The notes under the pieces are model-generated. The model was given only the letters and a program-made list of their open reading frames with translations. It was not told the DNA's origin and ran no database searches. DNA of 64,000 nt, from assembly GCA_027257055.1 (NCBI GenBank), contig JAPVLO010000138.1, positions 2,170,001 through 2,234,000 of the forward strand, read 5' to 3'. This document shows, one piece after another, positions 50,701-59,056 of this stretch; positions within the stretch are counted from its first letter, which is position 1; each line of letters opens with the position of its first letter. The translations under genes and the position numbers were made by a program. The stretch is from Cephalopachus bancanus (taxonomy: Eukaryota; Chordata; Mammalia; Primates; Tarsiidae).

Positions 50701-53700
50701 TTGAGAAGTGTCGATTCATGTCTTTTGCCCACTTTTTAATGGGGCTATTTGTTTTTTCCTTTCAGTGAAAAAGATTAGATTTGATTGGAATTACATTGAA
50801 TATGTAAGCCAATTTGGGAAGAATTAACATCTTAACAATATTAAATCTTCTGGCCCATGAAGGTATTCTATCTTCATTTATTTAGATCTATAGTTTTTCT
50901 CAGTAGTGTTTTATACTTGTAAGTATAAATGTCTTGTACTTCTTTTGTCAGATTTATCCCTAAAGTATTTCAAATTTTTGATGCTAAGTGATATTTTAAG
51001 AACAAATTCAACTTCTAATTTTTTGTTGCTAGTATATATATAGATACATTAAATTTTTGTGTATTTATCTTGAATCCTGTAATTTTCATAAAATTTCATT
51101 TATGAAGGAAGATGCCATGAGATATCTACATAATCATATCATCATGAATAAATAAAACTAAATCATCTTCTCCAATCTTGAAACCTTTTGCTCTTTTCTT
51201 TCCCTCACCTTTTTATACTGACTAGAACCTTCCACACAATGTTGAGTAGATGGGTGAGAGCAGACTTCCTTATCTTTTTACTGATCTTTGGGAGGAAACA
51301 TGCAGTCTGTCACAATTAGGTATATTAATTATAGACTTTTGTAGGTGCCCTTTTCTAGGTTGAGGAAGTTTCTTTTTATTTTGTTTACTGACAGTTTTTA
51401 TCAGGAAACAGTTTTGCCAAATGGTTAGTTGGTTGGTTAGTTTGGTATTTTTACATCTATTGAAATGATTGTATAGTTTTCTTCTTTTGTCTGTTAGTAT
51501 AGTATACTGACTGATTACCAAAAGTTAAATCAACCTTTTACTCCTGGGTTACATCTCACTTGATAATGATGTATTTTTTTTAAAAGTATTTTCAACTTGC
51601 TATAGTTTTAAGAATATTTGCATCTATGTTTATGAAAGATATTGATTTGTAGTTTTGTGTAGTATTTTTATTTGGATATCAGAGTAATATACAGGCCTCA
51701 TAGCATGAGTTGGCAAGGGTCTCACACCTTTTACTTTACTGAAAGGTGTGTATTTCTTCCTTAAATGTGTGATAGGATCAGTTCAGGCATCTGTGAACGA
51801 AGCTTTCCTTGTGAGTAGGTTTTTAAACTATACATTGTTTTTTTAAAATAGATATAGAGTGATTTATGTTGTCTGTCTTGTTGAATGAGTTTTGATAACT
51901 TGAGTCTGTCAAGTAATCTGTCATTTCTACTGAATTTTGAAATCTAATGATAGATTGTTTATAATACTCCCTTATAATTCTTTAACAACTTTATAGCGTA
52001 AAGTGATGACCTTTGTATTCTCAGTATTTGCAGCTTGTATGTTCTTTGTTTGTCTTGTTTATTTTTTCATCAGCCTTGCTAGTGTTTTATCAATTTGATT
52101 GATTTTTATATACATATACATAAAATGGCTTTGGCTTCATTGATTTTTCTGCACTAGTTTTTCTTTCCTACTTTATAAATTTCTTATTTATCTTATTTGT
52201 TTCTTTTTGCTTTGGTTGTCATTTGCTTTTTCTTCTACTTTATGTTGAAGCTCATGAGATATTCATTTTTTTTCAAATATGGGTTTTCTTCTAAGAACTG
52301 TTTGAACTGAAAATCACAAATCTGTATATGTCATTTTCATTTTATTAAGTTCAAAATACTACCTCATTTTCTCAGTAACTTTTTTCTTTAACCTATGGCT
52401 TATTTAGAACTGTGTTTTAAAATTTCTGCTTAGTTGTGATTTTCCTTCAATATTTTCCTTATTAATTTCCTGTTTAATTTTATTGTGATTAGAGAGCCTA
52501 TGTTATATGGTTTTAGTCCTCTAAAATGTATTGAGCTCTGTTTTCTGATGCAAAACATGGAATATTTTGGTGATTGTTTAGTGTATACTTGAAAAGAGTG
52601 TATATTCTGCTTTCAGCAATGGAGTCAGTAATAGTGTTCTTTTGGCTTTTTGTACCATTACAGATTTTCTGTCTACTCATAACTTGAGAGGAGTTGTTGA
52701 TCTTTCTCATGCTAATTGTGTCTATTTTTCCTTTGAGTTCGTCTGTTGTGCTTTATATATTATGAAGCACTTTTATTAGGTGCATATACCTTTAGAATTG
52801 TCTTGATATCTTTACATATTAATTCCCTGATCATTATGAAATACCCCTTTTATTTCTGCTAATATTTCTTATTCTCAAGTTTATTTGGCCTGATATTAAT
52901 ATAACCACTCCAGATTTGTAGATTTAAGTATTGATATATTATATATTTTTCCATCATTTTACCTGGTTTTATGTTTATATTTAAAGTTCGTGTCTTGAGA
53001 TAGCATATAATTGGGTAAGTTTTCTAATCTAATCTGACAGTCTACCTTTTAATTGAGGTATAAGGTGGACTATTTATTTAATGTAATTACCTGTATTATT
53101 TTTAAATCTACCACCTTGTTCTTTTATTTGCTCTGTTTCCCACCAACATTTTTCTTATTTGTTTGTTCTTTCTTTCCTATTTGTTACTTTGTTTTTTATT
53201 AAGTCTTTTTTTTTTTTTTTGAGTTGGAACCTCACTCTGTCGCCCAGACTGGAGTGCAGTGGCCACTCCCAGCCACTGCAGCCTCGACCTGCTGGGCTCC
53301 GGCGGTCCTTCCACTTCAGCCTCCCAAGTAACTGGAGCTACAGGCGCGCGCTACCACACCTGGCTAATTTTTGACTTATTGTAGAGATGAGGTCTTGCTA
53401 CGTTGCCCAAATGGGTCTCGAACCCATGGGCTCAGGCAATCCACTCACCTCAGCCTCCCAAAGCACGGATTACAGGCTGAGCCACCAAGCCCAGCTATTA
53501 AGTCTTTTTTAAGAAAATTTTTCTTTTCAGCTTGATGTGTGCACCGTTTTGTAGACTTGCTTTGTATATATGGATGAAGGTACTAGTTCTCTTGTTTCCA
53601 TGTAAACATGTGGAAAGAATTGTCCTCTCAGACCACTCTGTCTCTCTATGACTTCATGGTAGACTTTTCCCCTCTTTATGACCAGGGGAGAGGGTATGTT

Positions 53701-54417
53701 TTGTATATCTGAAATAAATTATGGAGGGCTACTCCTCAGTGATTTTGTTCTCTTCCTTTTATTTCCTTTCTTAGGAACTAGAAATTAAGAAAATGGCCAA
53801 GATTGGTAATAAAGAAGCTTGCAGAGTTTTAGCCAAACAGCTTGTACATCTACGGAAGCAGAAAACAAGAACTTTTGCTGTGAGTTCAAAGGTCACATCT
53901 ATGTGTACACAAACAAAAGTGATGAATTCCCAAATGAAGATGGCTGGAGCAATGTCGACCACAGCAAAAGTAAGTGGGAGCCTTTATATCCATAGATTTA
54001 TAGTTTTATCAAAGATACTTAAGTATCTATATTCAAATCAGATTTAAAAGCACTCTTGGTATATATATGATATACAGTGTATGTAATTTTTAGTAAAATG
54101 AGTTACAATACTAGATAATCCAGGTAATTGCTTCTAGATTCTTTACTTGTATGTTTTAATAACAAAATGTTTTGTTTTAGAACATTGCAATTTTCTTATG
54201 TACCTTCTAAATTTATAAAATTGACTTTAAAAAGTATTTGCTTTTTTCCCCTCAAGTTGTCAGTAGATTTTTGAGTTTATTTCATTAAGCAATAAGTTCT
54301 GACTACTTTTAAGTAATAACTTTTTCTTTATTCCTTGTTATGAATGTGCCAGAGGATGCATGAATACTATCAGAAGGATTTATCAGTATTTTTCTGGAAC
54401 TTAACTTACTCCATACA

Positions 54418-54469
<52 letters not shown>

Positions 54470-57400
54470 ATACAATATCAATGTTTTTACTTTAGAGTTT
54501 AAAGAAGTCTGAATCTGTCAGTCATTTAATAAATAATGAACATCTTGATGTATGTGTCAAATGCTGCGAGTTATCAAAAGAGTTTTAAGACAAGTTTTAG
54601 TTTAATTACAGGGAGCTTAAGATATCTCTCAGTAGGAAACTCCCTACTATATACATCACCCTGTGCTAAACTTTGTGAACTGTGCAGATCTTTGAACACA
54701 CAGAAGGCATAGGTATTAAAAAAAACAAAACACTAGGTGTTAGATGTGGAGGGAGTGTGGATATGAAGAGCAAAGAAAAAAAGAGCCACAGAGGAAAGTA
54801 CAAGGCTTATTAGGAAAATGCTATATGCAGGTATGTAAATACAGTCAAACCTCACTTAACAAAAGGGATCTAATCTGAGAAATTCATCCTTAGACAATTT
54901 TGCAGTTATGCGGTCATCACAGAGTGTGTTCACACAAGCCTAGATGGTCTGGCCTTCTACACAACTAGGCTGTATATTGTAGCCTGTCGCTCCCAGAGTA
55001 CACTGTACTGAATATTGTAGGCAGTTGTAACACAATGGTAGGTGTCTATGTATCTAAACATATCTAAACATAGGAAAGGTAACTTAGAAAAGTTCAATGA
55101 AAAAATCAGAAAGGTACAACTACCTATATATTGTCTCTCATCAACCAAAACGTAGGTATGCAGCACATACTTGTAAATAAATTGTGGCCATACTAGTCAG
55201 CATTAGTCTCTCTTGATGAATTAAGTTGTGAGTATATAATGTAAAGAAATTGTTTTCACATAATTTTTGAAAGCTCAGCTTTATTTATTTTCTCAGACCA
55301 TGGTTTTAAATGTGTTAATAGATTAAGTATGTATGCTAGTATATCCTCTGATTCTTTTTAATTTTGACATTAAAAATTTGATGAAAATTTTTACATACAT
55401 TAAATTAAAATTTTTTAAAAATTGATTGACATTACCCACTTGCCACTAACAGGTAAATTTAATTTCTCTATTTGAATAGCAGTGACTTTATTTTGATAAA
55501 TTTTGTATTACATACTTTTCCCTATTGTTTTAATGAGGCGTTTCACATTGGTCTTCATCATACAGATGTTAAGCAGATGGTTTTCAATGACTGTTTCACT
55601 CTTTTCCTAGAATACTTAACACTGTCTGGTTATGGCAGGGTGGATGACTTTTAAAAGATATCCAACTTGTGATTTAAATAGCTCTTTGTGGTATAAGTTA
55701 GGTAGTTTCACAGTCATGTTGACTCTTTTATACTATAGAAGATCTGTTTCTGTTAGAGGTAGAGATAATGAACCTCTTTTTTGTTGTTGGTTGTTTTTTA
55801 AAAGTCTGCCTATATTGGTTTTTTTTTGAGTTGGAGTCTCACTCTGTCACCCAGACTGGAGTGCAGTGGCCACTCCCGGCCACCGCAGCCTCGACCTGCT
55901 GGGTTCCGGCGATCCTTCCGCCTCAGCCTTCCGAGTAGCCGGAATTACAGGCATGCGCTACCATGCCCGGCTGATTTTCTGATTTATTGTAGAGACGAGG
56001 TCTCGCTGCCCAGGCGGGTCTCGAACCCGTGGGCTCAGGCAATCCACTCACCTCAGCCTCCCAAAGGCGCGGGATTACAGGCTGAGCCACCGAGCCCGGC
56101 TGTCTGTCTATATTGTATATGTTCCCTTTGACTTATCCTGTAGTAACATTTTCAGAATGATGGCACTAACATGAGTCATTCAATACAATTAAAGACAATG
56201 CAGGCCGTTAACAAGAAGATGGATCCACAAAAGACATTACAAACAATGCAGAATTTCCAGAAGAAAACATGAAGATGGAAATGACCGAAGAAATGAGTAA
56301 GTTTAATCAGTTGTAATGAATGTATAGTTTTCTCATCTTTATGTAGCCAAGTTTATTTACTAGCAATCTCATAGTATCATCAAAGTTGAAACAAAAACAA
56401 GCCATAGAGCAACCTCAGAGATATTTATATTGTAGCATCAATGTATCTTTAAATTAGCAGCATGTAAGGCTCAAAATTCTATTAGCATTTGACTGCAGAA
56501 AAACTATAAAATACATTATGCCATATTTCTATTACACATTGGCTTCAGCAGTTTGGCTTTACTGATGACTGTACAAAAGCCAACTTGTGATTTAAATAGC
56601 TCTTTGTGGTATAAGTAAGGTAGTTTCACAGTCATGTTGACTCTTTCATACTACAGAAGATCTGTTTCTGTTAGAGGTAGAGATAATGAATCTCCTTTTT
56701 TCTTGTTGGGGTTTTTTTTCTTCCTCATCACAGGAGTCATTTGCTGTTAGTTTTTTTCCTTATTGAATATAAATGAATTACATGTTATGGTGGAAACAGG
56801 GAGACTACAAACAATCAGAGCATATAAAAATCATCACACCAACCAGATGTAGCTACTGTTAGTGTTATACATTTATTTCCTGTGTCGACTCATATTTTGT
56901 AAAAGTAAGATCATGTTACATGTATGAGTCTTATCCTGCCTTTAAAAAAACATAATAGTATAACATAAGCCTGTGCTCATGACCTTAAGTCTTCTCTGTA
57001 GTCTTTTATAAAAATATCTTTAATATCACAAAGCATCAGTATACCCTAATCAAAACATTCTTACGTTGGTCAATAAGTTTGTTTTCAAGTTTTCATTATA
57101 TTTGATAATCCTTTGAAAAATATGATTATGTATTACTTTGAATAAATTTCTTAAATCTTTTTAGAATATTAACTTTTTTTTTCTTTTTTTTAGCAAAGTC
57201 TAAGTGTTGTTCAGGCTGAAATGCAGTAGTATGATCATGGTTACTGCAGCCTCACCCTGCTGGGCTCAGGCCTCAACTTTCCAAGTAGCTGGAACTACTG
57301 GCACGCATCACCATGTCCAGCTAATTTTTTAAATTTATTGTATAGACGAGGTGTCACCAAGTTGCCCAGCATGATCTCGAACCCTTGGGCTCATGTGATC

Positions 57401-59056
57401 CTCTCACCTCTCCCTCCCAGAGTACTGGGATTACAGGTGTGAGCCACCATTCCCGGCCAGAATATTAACTTTTATAAGGGCTTTGGATCATACTACTAAT
57501 TCTTCCCAGAAAGATTGCGCCAATTTTTATTTCATCATTAATGAATGACTGACCCATCACAGCACCCTGATTAACACTGAATCATTAGGTATATTATATA
57601 TGAAAAGGTGGCATCATTATTTTGAAAATGTGTGTTCTAATTGTTCTACAACTATGTAGGGATATGCTGATTTAGTTCTGCTTATCTGCTAGCATATTAG
57701 TTTATAGCATTTGGTAGTTTTAGTGTATAAAGTAATATCTGACTAGATCACCAGGGTCACATGTCCCTCCAGGACCACTTCACATTTGACTGCCTCCCAG
57801 TTCCCTCTGAAACTTTTCATGGTCCCCTACTTTTCCATTTGCCACAGTCTGTTTATTTTTGTTTGTTCTCAAGTAGAAACTAGCTGAAATCTTCATCTTT
57901 TTCCATCTGTGCATCCGTATATTTGTATTGCATGCCAGCTACTTAGGTTCCCAGTTTCAAAGGTAAATAAGATATAACCTCAAGCATTCAAAGACTCTGC
58001 CCACAATGCAGCATGACACACCTTATGGACTGCTTTCAGTAAACATCTTGGGAAGGAAAGGAAGTAAGGAAGGGTTCTAGCAGTCATAATCCTGTTAAGC
58101 TGGGCATCATTCTCTGGGCAAATTTGGTAAAATAGTGACCCTTAGCTTTCATTAGAATATTCTCTCTATATCTTGACTGTAAATTTAAGGAGTTTAAAAA
58201 TATGATTATAGGTATAAAAAGAGTAAATTGTCTCCCAGATATTAACAAGATTATACATATTCTTCCCTGGTTAGGTTTAACAGCTACTAGGATACGATTT
58301 GTAGAATCATATTTAAAAATCTTAAGCCTGTAGCTGTGACTATCAATAGTTTTGGTCAATGAGATGTAATTTTTCAAAAAATCAGAGTAGATTTGTTTAC
58401 TATAGAATAATTTGTGTTGAAGTAAACATTATTCCAGATTTAGTGGCTCGAAAATGCATCTGTCAGTATACTTCACTTACATTTTAAAGTGACTTTTATA
58501 GTTCTTTTGTTCACTAAATCTGCCTTCTGTAATATGTAAAATGTATACATATAGTTGGGCTAGATTCTAAATATGTAAACGAGCCTGAAATTTGTTTGAC
58601 AGTAACCGCTTTGGTCCCTTTCCCTCATTCCCCAGTCAATGATACACTTGATGACATCTTTGATGGCTCTGATGATGAAGAAGAAAGCCAAGATATTGTA
58701 AATCAAGTTCTGGATGAAATTGGAATCGAAATCTCTGGAAAGGTAGGAATATCTTTTTTTCTCAGTTGGAAATAGTTTCTGCGTACCACTTTTGTCACTT
58801 AACTGTTTTAAGTTGTTTATACTACTAGGAGCATGTTTTGTATTTGTTTCAAAAATAAATTAAACCTCTTTACGGCATACCGTTTGTGTCCTATCCCTGA
58901 CATTGCTAACACACATACTGTTCCTTTTTCCTTTGTTTGCTGTAGATGGCCAAGGCTCCATCGGCTGCCCGAAGCTTACCCTCTGCCTCCACTTCAAAGG
59001 CTACAATCTCCGATGAAGAGATTGAACGGCAGCTCAAAGCTCTAGGAGTAGATTAA
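33110..59056 (+). CDS. CHMP2B: CHMP2B, charged multivesicular body protein 2B (ESCRT-III), six exons
   Basis: The exon coordinates (33110-33143, 48106-48197, 53775-53969, 56195-56296, 58636-58742, 58946-59056) encode a 213-residue Snf7-family protein if one missing base in exon 4 is allowed. ESCRT-III subunits polymerise on endosomal membranes to bud vesicles into multivesicular bodies. They also act in cytokinesis, autophagy and membrane repair. The N-terminal half is basic and helical, starting [11 protein letters not shown]. An acidic stretch follows at 147-161 ([15 protein letters not shown]). The C-terminus [13 protein letters not shown] (201-213) is the MIT-interacting motif that recruits the VPS4 ATPase. 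Every intron is GT-AG. As given, exon 4 shifts frame and terminates after residue 132, removing the VPS4-binding end. Residue 86 is Cys where I recall Ser in human. The gene identity is certain from near-identity to the remembered human protein. Confidence 0.97.
35915..36110 (+). mobile_element. MIR SINE in CHMP2B intron 1
   Basis: Good MIR order: TGTGCTAAGCATTAAGCATGCACTATCTTATTTCTCAT, ATTATCCCCATTTTATGGAAGAGGAAATTGAGAGGC and AGTAACTTGCTTGAGATCAGACAG. Confidence 0.8.
36590..37760 (+). mobile_element. L2 LINE relic in CHMP2B intron 1
   Basis: Pyrimidine-rich sequence with the L2 order: a CTCAAATTTGTATC block followed by CAGATGTCCCCAGG, then AACTTTACTAACCATC, then TTTTTCCTTCTCCTGGAAGTCTTCTCCGATGC. 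The copy is about 1.1 kb, sense-oriented and strongly diverged. Short open frames inside it are chance. Confidence 0.6.
39231..39385 (+). repeat. Local duplication, copy 1 (intron 1)
   Basis: About 150 bp matching 39703-39853 in direct orientation at roughly 80-85% identity. Shared landmarks are AATCTGTTATGGC, AGGAGAGTGGCT, CTGTCTAGTAGGCC, GCAAAACAG and CCATCCCAG...GGCTGCTCTGCAAGC. Confidence 0.85.
39703..39853 (+). repeat. Local duplication, copy 2 (intron 1)
   Basis: Direct partner of 39231-39385, offset about 470 bp. The sequence between and beyond the copies is not shared, so only this block was duplicated, or the rest of a larger unit has been lost. Confidence 0.85.
41570..42110 (+). 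mobile_element. Possible ancient ERVL-type LTR (tentative)
   Basis: The stretch ending GGGTTTTAGGCCCTCTGTGCCAGGAACCCAGGACAAAGACCAAATTTGTATTTTTAATGATATCAC resembles the end of an old LTR family that I recall only in outline. No open frame is supported. Confidence 0.3.
42112..42239 (+). mobile_element. Alu left monomer
   Basis: GGCCAGATACAGTGGCTCACACC through ATCTCTACAAAAAATAAAAAAC. Old type. Its right monomer appears to lie at 42416-42559, separated by about 175 bp of other sequence. Confidence 0.75.
42281..42422 (+). repeat. Unassigned repeat, copy 1
   Basis: Aligns with 45227-45369 in direct orientation. Shared blocks are GTGCCTCC, AGGCATT / AAGCATTTTGTGTCCACC, GAAA.ACAG, GGCAACAGG-like and the end TTTTAACTTTTA.TCAG. 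I cannot name the family. Confidence 0.55.
42416..42559 (+). mobile_element. Alu right monomer
   Basis: From GGTGACACATGTCTGTAGTCCTGG to GAGACCCCGTCTC followed by 15 A. It begins immediately after the unassigned repeat at 42281-42422. Confidence 0.75.
42990..43345 (+). mobile_element. MLT1-like MaLR solitary LTR
   Basis: Contains GGACTGTATTTGTAGGACCTTTAAGGAGGTAATTAGG, TTATAAGAGGAAGACCC and an end GAACTGTGAAATAATAAAGTTCTGTTGCTTAAGCCACCCAGTCTGTGATACTTTGTTATGGCAGCCCAAGCAAACTAATACA, with its polyadenylation signal. These termini are diagnostic of MLT1-type LTRs. Confidence 0.8.
43582..43812. mobile_element. Mariner-derived MITE
   Basis: About 230 bp bounded by inverted termini: 5' CGGGGAGTGCCAAAAAATTG and 3' CAAAAAAATGTGTATAC... 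read in reverse as CAGGGGGTGCCAAAAAAATG. About 34 bp of each end pair up, including GTATACACATTTT/GCATACACATTTT. The interior is non-coding. Such internally deleted mariner copies are common in mammals. Confidence 0.8.
44366..44760 (-). mobile_element. Short L1 insertion with inversion (twin priming)
   Basis: 44366-44403 is the last about 20 nt of L1 plus its tail on the minus strand (TTATTTTATTTTAAAGG...GAGTACAATTCAGG). 44404-44760 is L1 ORF2 end and 3' UTR on the plus strand. The plus segment stops at TACCTAATCC exactly where the minus segment resumes (CCTGAATTG), so together they account for the 3' end without overlap. No clear target duplication is seen. Confidence 0.8.
44868..45164 (-). 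mobile_element. Dimeric Alu with (GT)n in its central linker
   Basis: The two monomers are separated at 45001-45041 by a (GT)20 array that replaces the usual A-rich linker (complement). It resembles the lineage-specific Alu type (GAGTTGGAGTCTCAT...). Confidence 0.85.
45227..45369 (+). repeat. Unassigned repeat, copy 2
   Basis: Partner of 42281-42422. Copy 1 sits between two Alu monomers, while copy 2 lies about 60 bp after an Alu. Confidence 0.55.
45480..46690 (-). mobile_element. Old L1 (L1M-type), antisense
   Basis: The sequence follows the L1 ORF2 3' half and 3' end read backwards: TCTAGGAGTGGAATTACTG, TGTTTATTGGCCATTTGTGTATCTCC, GGATTGGGTGTCTTTTG and TGATGTACAGAAGTTTTTAA are all typical antisense landmarks. 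Diverged and non-coding. It ends where the Alu at 46700 begins. Confidence 0.75.
46700..47015 (-). mobile_element. Old Alu dimer
   Basis: GATGGCTCATTCACTGCAACC, GAGGCGATCC, GTAGCTGGGACTAAGGC and GCCCAGGATGGTCTTCAAACTCC show an older, non-lineage-specific Alu. Confidence 0.8.
47075..47260 (-). mobile_element. MIR SINE fragment
   Basis: GGTTATGATCACTGGTTCAGAGACAGAATACTTGGATCCAAATC and GACTTGGAAAGTTATTTAGC...CAGTTTTCTTGTATGTAAAAC fit the MIR core in reverse order. Confidence 0.65.
47751..47777. repeat. (GT)n microsatellite
   Basis: About 13 GT units in intron 1, about 330 bp before exon 2. Confidence 0.95.
48106..48197 (+). CDS. CHMP2B: CHMP2B coding exon 2
   Basis: 92 nt, residues 12-42 ([20 protein letters not shown] ... 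K Q L). The acceptor is CTTCTCTTAG and the donor GTGAGT (phase 0). It encodes the start of the first long Snf7-core helix, including the Ile-Ile pair at 28-29. Confidence 0.97.
48615..53160 (-). mobile_element. Old L1 (L1M-type), antisense, fragmented
   Basis: From the L1M 3' end at 48615 (AACAGCTTTATTGAGGTATAATTGACATGC) through ORF2 in reverse (TGATCTATATTAATGTCACTATTC, TTTGATTGGAATTACATTGAATATG, AAATCTTCTGGCCCATG, TTACTGATCTTTGGGAGG) into more 5' sequence near 53100. A younger L1 (49945-50765) splits it. It is about 3.7 kb of old sequence in all, with many stops. Confidence 0.75.
49945..50765 (-). mobile_element. Younger L1 3' end nested in an old L1
   Basis: Reads in reverse from a short A-rich tail through the 3' UTR into ORF2, ending near 50765 (TTGCCCACTTTTTAATGGGGC). 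It shares the lineage 3' end with the L1s at 356, 11274 and 44366. A broken ORF2 C-terminal frame of 128 codons remains at 50333-50719. Confidence 0.85.
53212..53495 (-). mobile_element. Young Alu in CHMP2B intron 2
   Basis: Full dimer with the lineage-specific blocks. Perfect 15-bp duplication TATTAAGTCTTTTTT at 53197-53211 and 53496-53510. It ends about 280 bp upstream of exon 3. Confidence 0.92.
53775..53969 (+). CDS. CHMP2B: CHMP2B coding exon 3
   Basis: 195 nt, residues 43-107, from E L E I K K M A K to S T T A K, phase 0 at both ends. The acceptor is CCTTTCTTAG and the donor GTAAGT. It encodes most of the helical core. Codon 86 is TGT (Cys) in the segment [10 protein letters not shown], where I recall Ser in the human protein. 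Confidence 0.97.
54420..54469. repeat. (AC)n microsatellite in intron 3
   Basis: About 24-25 AC units, uninterrupted. Confidence 0.97.
55662..55790 (+). repeat. Direct duplication flanking exon 4, upstream copy
   Basis: Matches 56580-56710 in direct orientation with about five substitutions and one indel over about 130 bp (about 95% identity). It begins CCAACTTGTGATTTAAATAG and ends near GAGATAATGAACCTC plus a T-rich stretch. Confidence 0.93.
55818..56101 (-). mobile_element. Young Alu just upstream of exon 4
   Basis: Complete lineage-specific dimer ending GAGCCACCGAGCCCGGC. Target-site duplication GTCTGCCTATATTG / GTCTGTCTATATTG at 55804-55817 and 56102-56115 (one mismatch). It lies between the two direct copies described at 55662 and 56580. 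Confidence 0.92.
56195..56296 (+). CDS. CHMP2B: CHMP2B coding exon 4, frameshifted as given
   Basis: 102 nt where 103 are needed. It starts T108 [22 protein letters not shown]130 in frame. One G is then missing in the AAG-GAA junction near 56263-56264, so the frame reads K T and stops at TGA 56270-56272. Reading on in the other frame restores [10 protein letters not shown] and the phase-1 donor GTAAGT at 56297. Everything else about the exon looks intact, so the lesion is isolated: sequencing error, polymorphism or true loss. Confidence 0.93.
56580..56710 (+). repeat. Direct duplication flanking exon 4, downstream copy
   Basis: Partner of 55662-55790, offset 918 bp. Removing the younger Alu leaves an original spacing of about 620 bp, with exon 4 in between. 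Confidence 0.93.
57178..57458 (-). mobile_element. Dimeric Alu in intron 4
   Basis: Diverged dimer from an oligo-T tail to CACCATTCCCGGCC. The perfect 15-bp duplication AGAATATTAACTTTT at 57163-57177 and 57459-57473 survives despite the divergence. Confidence 0.9.
58636..58742 (+). CDS. CHMP2B: CHMP2B coding exon 5
   Basis: 107 nt completing I142 and encoding N143 to K177. It contains the acidic segment D147-D161 and [15 protein letters not shown]. Acceptor CATTCCCCAG, donor GTAGGA (phase 0). The acidic C-terminal half folds back on the basic core in the closed state of ESCRT-III subunits. Confidence 0.97.
58743..58945 (+). other. CHMP2B: CHMP2B intron 5 (203 bp)
   Basis: Short intron between exons 5 and 6. 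If retained, the frame would add [10 protein letters not shown] and then stop at TAG. In the human disease allele at this junction (FTD-3), I recall the tail being replaced by a single valine. Confidence 0.93.
58946..59056 (+). CDS. CHMP2B: CHMP2B coding exon 6 with stop
   Basis: 111 nt, M178 to D213 and TAA at 59054-59056. Acceptor TTGCTGTAG. A Ser/Ala-rich linker (A181-T197) leads to the VPS4-binding MIM helix at 201-211 ([11 protein letters not shown]). Confidence 0.97.
   Translation: MAKAPSAARSLPSASTSKATISDEEIERQLKALGVD

Larger units (their letters stand above)
48198..53774 (+). other. CHMP2B: CHMP2B intron 2
   Basis: About 5.6 kb, nearly all antisense L1 with a nested younger L1 and an Alu. 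48198-48610 is unassigned. No nested gene. Confidence 0.9.
53970..56194 (+). other. CHMP2B: CHMP2B intron 3
   Basis: About 2.2 kb with an (AC)n array, one arm of a duplication and a young Alu ending 93 bp before exon 4. The acceptor AG at 56193-56194 has a weak pyrimidine tract but a near-perfect branch-point CACTAAC at 56164-56170, 25 nt upstream. 54880-55200 may be a relic of an interspersed repeat I cannot name. Confidence 0.85.
56297..58635 (+). other. CHMP2B: CHMP2B intron 4
   Basis: About 2.3 kb, holding the downstream duplication copy and an Alu. The rest (56711-57160 and 57475-58600) is unassigned AT-rich sequence with no coding signal. Confidence 0.88.

Noticed and set aside
50333..50719. 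128-codon minus-strand frame
   Set aside because: It is the L1 ORF2 C-terminus of a truncated insertion, not a host gene.
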